This document shows, piece by piece, positions 35,011 to 45,170 of a stretch of 64,000 bases of DNA. The notes below the pieces were generated by a model. That model ran no database searches and had not been told where the DNA came from. It saw only the letters and a program-made list of their open reading frames with translations. A program made the position numbers and the translations under genes. Source of the stretch: Tanypteryx hageni (lineage: Eukaryota > Arthropoda > Insecta > Odonata > Petaluridae); NCBI GenBank assembly GCA_028673005.1, contig CM054115.1, positions 7,857,501-7,921,500 of the forward strand, written 5' to 3'. Numbering within the stretch: position 1 is the stretch's first letter; each line of letters starts with the position of its first letter.

Positions 35011-36568
35011 TGCTAGATTGTGCTATTAGATCTTACAAGATAAGTCTTAGAGAATGTATCGTGTCTTTATTCCCTAAATTTTTATTTGTGAAATTCCCGA
35101 TGGGATTTATAAAATTGATTTTTTTTGTGAAAGTAGCCGAAAAAAATAACTCAAAATAAATTTTCGTAGACCGAAAAATTTTGCTATTAAATCTTACAAG
35201 ATAAGTCTAAGAGAATATATCGTGTCTTTATTCCCTAATTTTGTTCATGAAATTCCCGATGGGATTTATAAAATTGATTTTTTTATAATATTAAAATATA
35301 TAAAGAAATTAATATCGAATACAAAATTTTCCCATTAGTTATTTTTTTTTAATAAAGAATAAAAGGCAAATAAATAATAATTTACCCGTGTATATTTTTT
35401 CGGAGGCAGTGTGACACAATTTCGATATGGATGTAGCTAATTATTATTATTTATTACTAACATATGAATGCTGTTGATATCCACGAGCGTAATGAATAAC
35501 GAAGAGATGTACAATTTCGACTTTCTTAATATAACAACAGCGAGATTCTCTACGGTGAGATGTTATGATGTCGCGATCTGGTTACGAGGATTGCGCGGCC
35601 GGATGTAGATAGCGTCTTCAAAGAGCAAGGTGGCATTATTTCAGAGAGCGTGTGCAGGCTTTTCCTTCATAGTTCCCCAGCGGAAAAGAAATAGAAACAT
35701 ATGCGTGGAGACATTCTATTTAAATCTCGCGATGATTTAATACGTAATTTCTTAAATCCAATTTGTATACGGGAATTCTTTCATTTCAACGACAACGTTG
35801 GATAGAATAGAAGACTGTCCGCTTAAAAGATTTGGATAAAAGAAAAGAATTATATCGTATCAGGTTAAAGTGAATATTTTATTACCCGTATTATAATTTT
35901 TTGATATAATATCGATTATAAACGGAATTTAAACAATATAAATCTGTTAAATTGTCGCTACTGCATCTTAGATATCATTATGTTAATGTTAATATCAGTT
36001 TTTTTTTTTAATAGGCTCTTTTCGTCAGTGAAGCGGAGTGAGTTACGAACTGCCATAGATTCTACCTTTTTAATGTGTTTTTTTTTATTTAGCCTTTAAG
36101 ATCTTGACTATGTGCGAGCGCGGTAAATAAACCGCTCTGACCTGCAAAAAACGCGTCGATAAATTGTTCGAGTGATTCTCTTATTCTAATTTATATAAAT
36201 AATCATAAATGAGATTTGATAAATTAATTATTTTTATAGATTACTGAATTTTATCAATTTTCGGTATATTCAAATTTATTTGGCATATAATATTTGGTTA
36301 AAAATTTTTCAGGTTTTCTGGCAAGTTATTCTAGTAATAGATACGTCCTATTTTTTTATTTCATCTCGTCCTTCCATTCGACTTTCGACAAGTTACGACT
36401 TGTTAAATCATATAAGTAAGACGAGTTAGGACAAAGTATTTTTGTTTTCGTGACAATGCTTGTATTTTTTATTGTAAATAAAAAAACTTGATCAACCTGC
36501 TCAATATTTCACATAATTTTTGGGGGAAAAAATGGAATCAATCAAAATATTTAGAAATTTTTTTTATT

Positions 36569-37659
36569 TTAACAAATAATAACATTGCTATTATTTACTT
36601 TTATGCTTAAATTCTTATTATTACTCTCATTATACATTTTTATTTCTTCGTCTGTAATAGCATTTACAAATTTCTTGGGTAAAAACATCTTTACCCCCGA
36701 CAAATCTTCATCTTCTCCTATCGTCACTACTAATGTCCAACCATATCTAGTATTCAATTTTTCAAATGATGCTATTTCGTAGTTTTTATCTTGCACCAAA
36801 TCCTCCTTTTTTACGAATGTATTCATCTTCGACACTTTCTGAAATTTCGCCTTGAGAGAATCCATCTGTAAATGAGGGTTATTTTTAACAATTTAAAAAC
36901 ATATGAAGTAATTTTTCTCATTAGTTAAGTCAGATAATAAAATATATAGATTTTAAATCAAATTCCATACAAAAATGAATCTATTACATATAAATCAGAT
37001 AATGAAACTAACAATTAGAGAATGCGTTATGAAAAAATGCATACGGACATCAAGAAGAGGAATGAAATTAATTAGACGTAAATGATGATAAGTATTATTT
37101 TTAATAATAATTAATAAAATAATTTTTAACAATTTAAAAACATATGAAGTAATTTTTCTCATTAGTTAAGTCAGATAATAAAATATATAGATTTTAAATC
37201 AGAATTCCATATAAAAAGAATCTATTACATATAAATCAGATAATGAAACATACAATTAGATAATGTGTGTTATGAAAAATATATACACACATCGGGAACA
37301 GGAATAAAATTAATTAGAAGCAAATGATGAGAAACGATTGAAAAACCTTATTTATCCCGAGTTTTTTATCCCGTGCTATTTTCCGGTCATGAATCCACTT
37401 TTTCACCCATGGTGGTGAGTTTGGTTCACAAATCAATCTCCCTTCCAAAATAGTTAATATCAAATCGCTATGATTTTTATATGACGTAATTTTTTCTTGT
37501 ATAATTTTTGGTAAATCTTTAATATCAATAGCATTTTCAACTATGACGTCAATGGTATAGCTCTGAAGGCTTCTGGGGCTAGACATACTAAAAAAGAATA
37601 TTTCAATCGTTTCTCACAAGAAGCGTAAAATCAATGAATGGAATTGAATACAACTTACT
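36569..37659 (-). CDS. small arm gene B (right copy)
   Basis: Exact mirror of 29816-30906: second exon 36569-36865, probable intron 36866-37346, first coding exon 37347-37586, leader intron 37588-37659. No coding difference from the left copy was seen. The same caveats on splicing apply. Two identical copies in inverted orientation mean convergent transcripts from the arms could pair into long double-stranded RNA. Confidence 0.55.
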
Positions 37660-38157
37660 TCAAGTCGGTGGAGACGGCGGTTTTGTAGTATGAAGAAGGT
37701 GGTGGAGACGGTGGTGGAAATTAACCCAGCGAAGTTGTAGAGACGGTGGTGGTGTAATAAAGAAGGCGATGGAGACGTCGGTGTCGATGAAAGCAGTGAA
37801 GTGGTGGAGACGACGGTTGAGATTCTTAAATTACTGCCAAGCACCAAATTTTAACTCGATTCAAATATACCGCAAGTTGGGAAAGTGTTGACGTGATACT
37901 TTTGCGTTAGCCCCCACTCTCCAGATCACATCCGGTGTATACACGAACTCGGCACTTTGCAGTGATCACGTCCGGTTCGCTGACTCAAAATCGCTACGCA
38001 GAGTCTCGCGGCCGTGCAGCCTCAGCATTTTTGCAATCTTGCACATAGAAGGTTTCATTCGGTTTTGAGACTCGGCAGAGGACGGACGCGTGCATAAGTG
38101 AGTTTCTCGAAGAAAGACGCATCCAGAATACTCCACGCATAAGATCGCTCTCCAAAG

Positions 38158-38536
38158 GTAATTTAATTTATATTTAAAATTATTATTATATTATAAATCT
38201 AAGCAATCATTGATTTGAAAATAATTAACTTTCAGTTATGGACTTAAAACAACTCGCAATTATACATAAAGTTGGGTCGGCCATTCGGGCCTATCATGAA
38301 CGTGGTTGGAAGAATTAGAGGACCTGAAATTTATACCTATTGATTATATTGAACTGTATCATCCACGTGACATCCATCAGAGAGCCGTCATATTTCCCGA
38401 ATTACAAGAAATAGAAGACTGGAATAAGAGGGAACGATATCAGCCATGCCTGGAACACTGCAATAAAGGAGAAATTCATATCGATGGACCACCTCCTTTG
38501 AAAAAAGATTGTCATTTTTGTTGTGTGTTTTTATAA
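38158..38536 (+). pseudogene. small arm gene A (right copy), frame-broken
   Basis: Mirror of the left gene A, with leader intron 38158-38235 (AAAG/GTAATT to TTTCAG) and ATG at 38238. The frame stops after GWKN and resumes in another frame as on the left. AATAAA lies at about 38563. Sharing the same lesion with the left arm shows that the arms were copied, one from the other, after the break. Confidence 0.6.
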
Positions 38537-38593
38537 AGTAATAATGATTGTCTTTTATTGGAAATAAAAAAACTTGATCAACCTGCTCAATAT

Positions 38594-38785
38594 TTCGCTT
38601 CATTTTAACGTATTCAAATCCGCCGCCATCCAAAATACCAACCCAGAAAGTTTAATTCGATTCGAATCCGCCGCCATCCAAGATACCAACAGCAAAATTG
38701 TAACTCGATTAAAATTTACCGCCTTCCATGATACCAACAGCAAAATTTTAACTCGATTCAAATTTACCGCCTTCCATGATACCAA
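38594..38785. repeat. subterminal 48-bp tandem repeat, four units (right)
   Basis: Mirror of 28690-28881 with the same 48-bp spacing. Confidence 0.85.
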
Positions 38786-38918
38786 ACTAACATTGCGCAT
38801 TACGATCGTCTTTTGTTATGACGTCATTACGTTTATCTTTTGTTTATCTTTAGCTTACAGTTTCTACTGACAGGCGGCGTCACTATCGCTGCGCTGAAAC
38901 TGTCTTTTCTATTATACT

Positions 38919-38970
38919 TATGATTTATACGACGGTAAAAATAGTTACACATTCCATTTTTCGTTGATTT
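38919..38970 (+). repeat. right TSD (38919-38924) and remainder of dispersed repeat X
   Basis: TATGAT, then TTATACGACGGTAAAAATAG and ACATTCCATTTTT, correspond to ACAATACGAAGGTAAAAATA and ATATTCCATTAAT in the uninterrupted X copy at 42112-42155. Confidence 0.75.
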
Positions 38971-38976
38971 TGTGTT

Positions 38977-41900
38977 AAGGGGGACCCTACTGAGTTTTAG
39001 GGCCCAAAATGGTCAAAATATCGATTTCCTGTTTTTTACCTTAAACTATATCAGGAACCTTGTTCCATCCTGGGATAGTGTTTATTTATGTCAGCGGCCA
39101 TTTTAAAGGTCAAAAATTGGCCATTTAAAAGTATATGCGCAGTCTTTTAAATCTGACACTCCCCATTTATATATTCCATAATGGAATGCTGCTTTACTTT
39201 ATACTTTTTCGTTCAAATTTTTTATTTTTTTCATACGATGCCTATAAGGATTTGTGTGCCATCTATTGACTAATGGGTGTACTTGGTACTCATGGCTACA
39301 AGGAATGTCAAGTGAGAAAAATACATTCATAAAGTCTGTAATTTTATTTTTTCGTTTGCGTCTTACTTACTGTAACATTTTTAGTGTATTATTTGTTAGC
39401 CTTGAATCTTTTTTTGCTATTTAAACGTATTCTAAAAAAATTTGAAATCACTCATGTGACGTAATATCCTGGTAACGTTGTTTACAGTTTTATGCCGTAC
39501 TTGTGAAAAAGTCCCCTTACATAATTTTTGAATTACATACATAATTTTTTGGTGAGTTCATAGTATTCAGTATGGATATTATTCGCAGTTGGTGGAATAA
39601 ACCAAAAGGTCGAAAGAAAGAGAAAAGTGAATGTGCCCGTGCAGATGTACAGAAACGATGGGGAAATGATCCCAATCTCGACGGTAACACTAAGGAAGAT
39701 AACATCCCTATTGTGACTGAATATGATCCACAGCCAGGTCCATCTTGTGAATCTCCTAATGAAACATCAACTCCTATACGAAAACTAAGCTACTTTGACG
39801 GCATTTCAAGTTATTCTAGTAAAGTTGGTGTTGATGACTTCATTCTTGTCCATCGCAATACTTTCCAGGAATTGTTTAAAAATCAGAAGTGCTCTGAGTG
39901 TGATTGTAAATCATTGTGTGTGCAAACTAGGGAAAGGAAAGGGTTTTGTAGCAAACTAATTATGAAATGCGATAACTGTGGTTATTTACATTCATCCAAT
40001 TACACAAGTCCATGCACAAATGCCAAGAGTCAAGACCAACTTTTGAAGTGAATAGAGCAATGGTTGATGGGTTTGCTAGTGTGGGCTTAGGTCATGCAGC
40101 TATAAATAAAGTTTGTGTTGCTGTGGGAATGAGAGGCATGGCAAGGAACACCTATGAAAACCATTTTAAAAATTTAATAGATGATAATAGATGATGTAAA
40201 GTTTTTGAGGAAAGAATTTTGGAGTAAGACATGAGAAGGGGTCCACAGGAAACACCAAGCTCTAGACCCTTCTCTCAAGTAATAGACATTGCTGTGTCAT
40301 ATGATGGTACTTGGCATAAAAGAGGACATACCTCACTTTATGGTGTTGGGGTAGTTATAGATATTTTGACAGGGTTAGTTGTAGATTATGAGGTTTTATG
40401 AAAATATTGTCATATGTGTAGCATTACATCAATAGAACTGGGTTCAGATACACCAGAGTTTGCAGTGTGGCAGGAAGGACATCAAAGTAGTGGTGATTGT
40501 AGCAGAAATTTTGATGGAACCTCAGGTGCGATGGAGGTTGTAGCAGCAGACCATATTTGGAAACAATCTGTCACTGACTGTAGGCTGCAATACACTACTA
40601 TGTTGTGTGATGGTGACTCAAAGACATATCTGCACATCAACGAAGAAAAGGTGTATGGAGACTGCAGAATTGAGAAGGAAGAATGTGTGAATCACATTTC
40701 ACAGAGAATGGACACAGGACTGAGGAATTTAGTGAATGAATGGCAAGCAAAAGGAGTGCGGCTTGGAGGTCGCAGAGTTGGAGCACTGAAAGAAAGTACC
40801 GTTATTTCACTCACATTCTACTACAGAACTGCCATCACTTCAAATATTCCAGATGTCACCAAAATGAAAAATGATATCTATGCTACCCTCAGCCATTGCA
40901 TGTCGATAGATGACAGCCCACAGAATTTTTGATGCCCATATTGGCCAGAGCCCTGGTGCTTTTATAAATGTGCAGTGGCTACATGCGAAAAGCCTCAGTC
41001 ACGTGACAAAATGCACATAAAATTGACAACTGATGTAGTGAAAAAGATTATGCCTTTGTATCAAAGATTGGCAAATGAAGAAATTCTGAAAAGGTGTGCT
41101 AGAGAAAAGACTCAGAATCCCAATGAGAGTTTGCATTCTCTTATTTGGCAGAAATGCTCAAAAGAAACATTTGTTTCGAAACAAAGAGTGGATATTGCAG
41201 TATAAAATGCAGTTGGAGAGTTTAATATGGGAGCACTTTCATGCCAAAAAATAAAAATGGACCTTTTTGGGGTAGTACTTACTGCCAATGCTCATAAAAT
41301 CGGTGTGGATTGCGACACAAGGCGAAAACGGAAGAGTGAACTGAAAAGCATGGAATCAAGGAGAAATCCTCAACGTAAGAAAAAAATGATGAAGACTGCA
41401 GTGGAAGAGATAAATATACAGAGGGAAGGGGAAATGTATAAAGCAGGGGCATTCTGAGTTGAAGAAATATTTTTATAGCACTGTATGTACAAAAAATGCT
41501 TTTATCTAAAAACTAACATTTTTAGCAAATAAAATGCTCCCTGCGCATCAGTTTTGGTTTGATTTGCTTACAAATTTTACTATAAGTTCATTTCTATGTT
41601 TTACGCCAATTCTAGTATTAATTTTAAGATAAAATGAAAACTTTTGAGTGTCAGTGCTTAACAACCTGTAAAAAAATGTAAATAATAAAAAACAAAAATC
41701 TCAAAATTTTAAATTTTAAAAAATATACCAAATAAGCTCAAATAAACTGTTCTTACTACGGTTTATATATATGAATATTGTGTATTCTGTAGAAGTTTGA
41801 AAGTGATAGCTCAAAATTTGGCGAGGCAGAAACTTTTTAAATAAATGCACTTTTTTCCTTAAAATTAATCAATTATCAAAAACTATATAACCAAATTAAG

Positions 41901-41990
41901 TAAAAATTGGTATAAACGTTTTAATTAGCATAGCAAACAATCCTTCCAAAAATGAAACAAATCGGATTTAAAATGAAAAATTTTTCAAAC
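38977..41990 (+). mobile_element. Mutator-like (MULE) DNA transposon remnant
   Basis: The region begins with GGGGGACCCTACTGAGTTTT, a plausible element end, and contains a single decayed transposase. No matching inverted end was found near 41990, so the right boundary is approximate and may be truncated. Repeat X lies on both sides (38970 and 41994), so the element may sit between two X copies or have inserted within a duplicated X. Confidence 0.65.
39572..41457 (+). pseudogene. Mutator-like transposase, multiply broken
   Basis: Fits the arthropod Mutator-like transposase pattern. The N-terminal part has a Cys-rich zinc-binding-like region (CSECDCKSLCVQT, then MKCDNCGY). A frameshift near 40030 is followed by MVDGFASVGLGHAAINKVC. 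The catalytic region reads DIAVSYDGTWHKRGHTSLYG, VVIDILTGLVVDYEVL, then a TGA at 40399, GSDTPEFAVWQEGH, GAMEVVAADHIWKQS, YTTMLCDGDSKTYLHI (acidic residues retained) and ISQRMDTGLRNLV. Further in-frame stops lie at 40930 and 41203. The tail EGEMYKAGAF matches the usual C terminus (EGETYxAGxF). Length is close to full, so decay is mainly by point changes. Confidence 0.82.
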
Positions 41991-41993
41991 GCC
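41458..41993. other. AT-rich 3' region of the MULE
   Basis: No gene recognised. Very AT-rich, with no visible inverted copy of the left end. Confidence 0.4.
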
Positions 41994-42155
41994 ATTGTTC
42001 CCGGTTTCATTTGATTGCGTATGATTGACTGAGATTATTAATTTGCGTCGCATCAGTCCTCCTATTCACGAACTTCCGACGCTGTTTTGAAGTTTATACA
42101 ATACCTTGGTGACTATAAACAATACGAAGGTAAAAATAATTAAATATTCCATTAA
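41994..42155 (+). repeat. dispersed repeat X, uninterrupted copy
   Basis: Covers both the left (28431-28556) and right (38919-38970) X parts without the 10-kb element, reading TTGGTGACTATAAACAATAC across the insertion point. It therefore acts as a paralogous empty site. Confidence 0.8.
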
Positions 42156-42299
42156 TGAGTTTTCCTAAGTGAGATAAAAAGATTTAAATTGCTGATTTAA
42201 AAAATATATTTACAGTACATTTTCTGCAAAAGCTGAATAAGTTTTTAATCTTTGACTGCTAACAGAAAAATGAAATTTATAAATGCTTTTTAATGAAAC

Positions 42300-42582
42300 A
42301 AGGTTTCGTATGGATTCTCAGGTTTTCCGGGATTTCCCATGTTATTGTCATTATAGCCTGATTAGGTTTCTCCAGCGTTATTGCTGGCATACAGAAAATG
42401 TTCCCGTTATATTTGTATTCGGTAGCGGCTTTCTTTGGCCAATTAGGTGTCATCTTGATTAACCGCTATCGAATATATAAGGAGATCATTTTCTGGATTC
42501 TAATTATAACGCTGAAGAAAAATAGTGACAACTAAGCGGAACATCCAGAAAAAAGACTGAGAATCCTAAGACACACCGAAAA
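42300..42582. repeat. long imperfect hairpin (foldback), about 280 bp
   Basis: GGATTCTCAG (42312) pairs with CTGAGAATCC (42558). CAGCGTTAT...CAGAAAATG...GGTAGCGG (42373-42427) pairs with CCGCTATC...CATTTTCTGG...ATAACGCTG (42463-42514) at roughly three-quarters identity. The loop is at about 42430-42460. It could be an old foldback MITE; transcription is unknown. Confidence 0.6.
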
Positions 42583-42796
42583 TCTCACGATCGGATTCAA
42601 AAGTCAATCAAATCGATTGATTAATAAATAATAACCGTCGTATCAGCTTAATAAAAATATTCGCTTCTTCAAGCTTTAGTTGTGGAGTGGCTCATGGCTT
42701 TGTCCACGATGATGTAGGCTACAGGAATTCGACAGCCAAGTCAATACAATAAATCATGAAGGATGAGAAAAAAGCAAATCGAGCAGATTTTGCCTT

Positions 42797-43120
42797 AAGG
42801 CCGCCACACACCGAATGTTGCACCACGCTATGCTAAACCCCGCTAGGTATGTCTACGCATCGCTTGTCTGCAGCAGGTAGCTAGTTCCACACACTAGGCG
42901 CTACGCCACGCTATGGGTATGTCTCCATGCCTCCACACGTCCAACAGCAGTTGCCTCCCGCGCGATTTCTGTTGCATGCAAGCGCACTCCGCTCATTTTC
43001 CGCCAGGGTCAGTGCAAGGGTGTTTTGCGTCCTAGGCGAACCTTCCGCCCCTCGCATTCATGAGGGTCTCAGAGCACAGCATAGCACAGCGTGGCTTATC
43101 TTTCGGTGTGTGGCGGCCTT
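42797..43120. mobile_element. MITE with 19-bp perfect terminal inverted repeats
   Basis: Starts AAGGCCGCCACACACCGAA and ends TTCGGTGTGTGGCGGCCTT; imperfect pairing continues inward (CCACGCTATGCT and AGCATAGCACAGCGTGG). It is 324 bp, GC-rich against an AT-rich background, and non-coding; a frame of 92 codons crossing its end is not supported. The superfamily is not clear and no convincing target duplication was found. Confidence 0.8.
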
Positions 43121-43470
43121 GAACCTTCTAGTACTCGTGTGGGGTGTTGTGGACACCCCAGGCATACGTTTTATGACTGGAATCCTTTCTTTAGGTCTTT
43201 TATGACCCCGACCCTTCAGTAGCTAGAATGAGATGTGTTTCGAACCTATTCTGATAAAAAATTTCAGCTTTCTGTGGTAATCATTTGAGTCTGGACGTTT
43301 GTTCAAAGAGCGTTCTGCGTTGTACGTTACAGGAATCAGCGTTTTTTTTCTTTTTGCGGACCTTGTTAATATTTATTCCAAAGTTATTGCTACTATCGAC
43401 AGAACATTTGCAATTTCACATAATTTGAAATTGTCTCTCAATAGTTTCTTCACTGATCGTCATCGTATGA
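43121..43470. other. no recognised feature
   Basis: Spacer between the MITE and the CR1 fragment. A GTGTTGTGGACACCCC hairpin lies near 43145-43160. Nothing else was identified. Confidence 0.35.
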
Positions 43471-43476
43471 TGTGAT

Positions 43477-44360
43477 ATGTGCTCGGTTGTTCGTAGTAAA
43501 ATTAGGCTTTTCGCCGATGACACCGTTCTATATAAAGAAATAAAAAATCAGGAGGAACATCAGTCTCTGTGTGAAGACTTAAGAGCCATTTCAGCGTGGT
43601 GCAAAGAATGGCAAATCGAAATTAATTATACTAAATGTGCCGCAGTCACGTTCTGGAAAAGTAAGAACAAAGATTTAGGTTTCGAATATAAAATAGATGA
43701 AATGAGTATTCGACAAGCTGAGTATGTAAAATATTTAGGAGTAACCATTTGTCGAGATCTTTCGTGGGACATGCACATTCGTCGAGTTATAGGCGCGGCC
43801 AACAAGAAACTGGCATTCATAGGTAGAATAGTACGGAACACTACAGAGAAAGTACGCGAAACATGCTACTTATCACTGGTAAGACCACAAGTAGAATACG
43901 CAGCGAGCATATGGGATCCGTACGAGAAGGGACACATAATTCAACTAGAAAGAGTACAGCGCAGAGCAGCCAGATTTGTAAAACAAAAGTACGAACATAA
44001 GGAAAGCGTCACCTCTTTATTGAGCGATTTGAACTGGGTATCACTGGAGGACCGTAGATTGCACTCAAGGTTGAAACTTCTAGAGAAATATAGGTCAGAA
44101 TGTCTAAAAGAGGAGGTAGTGGGAATAATTGTGGCACCGACGTATATAGGTAGAAATGATCGAGACGATAAAATACGTGAGATCGATTGTAGGACGGAGC
44201 GTTATCTAGGCTCGTTCTTTCCGAGGACAGTAAGAGATCACAATAGGAAATTTCGAATTGCGTTAGACAATCTTTAGGTAGGATTTGGTGCATTGCACCC
44301 CCTGCCACCCACCAACTTGGTGAATTGCAGGGTAACTTGTAGATGTAGATGTAGATGTAT
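43477..44360 (+). pseudogene. CR1-like LINE 3' end with intact RT C-terminal frame
   Basis: A 5'-truncated copy starting inside the RT. The 266-codon frame runs KIRLFADDTVLYKEI (catalytic FADD kept), WCKEWQIEINYTKC, YLGVTICRDLSWDMHIRRVI, LSLVRPQVEYAASIWDPYEK, VQRRAARFVKQKYEHKES, and DCRTERYLGSFFPRTVRDHN, ending in TAG at 44275. The 3' end follows: GCACCCCCTGCCACCCACC, then a (GTAGAT)n tail at about 44338-44360. The open frame and catalytic residues make it the youngest-looking CR1 copy here. Confidence 0.85.
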
Positions 44361-44479
44361 AAGTAAAAATCTGTGGGGTGGCGGGAGCGGGAGTTTGAAT
44401 AATTAACGCGAGTACAGCAGGGTTAACTCGAAGCTAAGATCTTCCTTTAGATATTTTCGTTACCACGAAATACCGTTTA

Positions 44480-44780
44480 TACACTACCTAGATTTTTACT
44501 TTCTCCATACGTAGTATACGAGAAAGTATTGTTTTCGGGAAAAAATTGATTTTGAGATTTCAACGGAAATACGCGTTTTGCGGTTCCCTGAACACGTTTT
44601 GACCATTTTCTCGATGATGTCTGTGTCGTATCTTTTTTGTGGGTGCTCTAACTCAAAAACCATTTATCAGGTCAATGCGAAATTTTATATTTCACATTTT
44701 TATAAAAGTCACAGGAACCGATTAGTTTTTGGTAACAATCGGTCAACCAGAAGTGGGTGTTTACTCTTGTCACATCCGTT
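44480..44780 (+). repeat. dispersed repeat, inverted copy at 61325-61600
   Basis: Shared landmarks include ACTTTCTCCATACG, GGAAATACGCGTTTTG, GAACACGTTT, TTTTGTGGGTGCTCTAAC and the end GGTCAACCAGAA. Class unknown. Nothing coding is visible. Confidence 0.65.
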
Positions 44781-44879
44781 ATTTTGAAATATTTGCTTTA
44801 ATATTCGATAAATGTAAAAATGTACCACAATAAAAGTTATAGGAAATTTAATTTTCTACAACCTTTGTTTGAAACATGT

Positions 44880-45170
44880 TCCCATATAATGCATTGTTTA
44901 AGAGGTATCTTATATTTTTAATTGCCACCATTACGCAACCTACCGACGACTATTGACGCTTAGTTACGACTTAGTTAGTAACGCTCCTTTTCTTTTAATT
45001 GTTGGAGCTTTGCGGTTATATCCAATAACAGAAGGCTATGGTTTGAGATTATTTCTGTTCTTTGTAAAGTCTAAAGTTTTCTCGCAGTTTCTTAAAATAT
45101 GTATTGTTATGTAACCTATTTGGAATATTTAGAAATATTACAGATATGGAGAAAGTCACATCAGATCTTT
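44880..45170 (+). repeat. dispersed repeat, inverted copy at 55041-55320
   Basis: Shared landmarks include CACCTACCGACGACTATTG (here AACCTACCGACGACTATTG), TTAGTTACG, GCTATGGTTTGA and ATTACAGATATGGAGAAAGTC. Class unknown. Confidence 0.65.

Larger units (their letters stand above)
32462..35014. other. unique centre of the palindrome (2.55 kb)
   Basis: The only part of the element without a mirror. In order it holds a diverged copy of the terminal/gene A module (32605-33460), an integrase remnant (33547-34019), and tandem AT-rich repeats (34010-35010). Its presence argues that the palindrome is a real genomic structure, since a read-chimera palindrome would have no unique spacer. Confidence 0.75.
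28557..38918. mobile_element. Polinton/Maverick-like element with giant inverted arms, non-autonomous
   Basis: The 10,362-bp element starts AGTAGAATAGAAAAGAC and ends with its inverse (GTCTTTTCTATTATACT). It is flanked by 6-bp near-duplicates, TATGAA and TATGAT. Six-base duplications and 5'-AG ends are described for Polintons, and the centre holds a Polinton-type integrase. Left and right arms (3.9 kb each) mirror each other with coordinates summing to 67475 and almost no differences. No protein-primed polymerase, packaging ATPase, protease or capsid gene is present. It is far shorter than a typical 15-20-kb Polinton, while its inverted repeats are much longer than usual. Each arm carries two small genes. 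Confidence 0.82.
35015..38918. repeat. right inverted arm (3.9 kb)
   Basis: Mirror of 28557-32461, with an AT-rich inner part (35015-36568) that holds no gene. Ends at ATTATACT, followed by TATGAT (38919-38924), which matches the left duplication TATGAA at five of six positions. Confidence 0.9.

Noticed and set aside
28557..38918. The palindrome as an assembly or library artefact
   Set aside because: The 2.55-kb unique centre, the 6-bp flanking duplication and the empty-site copy of repeat X all fit a real insertion. Long reads would still be decisive.
42927..43205. A 92-codon plus-strand frame
   Set aside because: It lies mostly inside the GC-rich MITE and crosses its right end.
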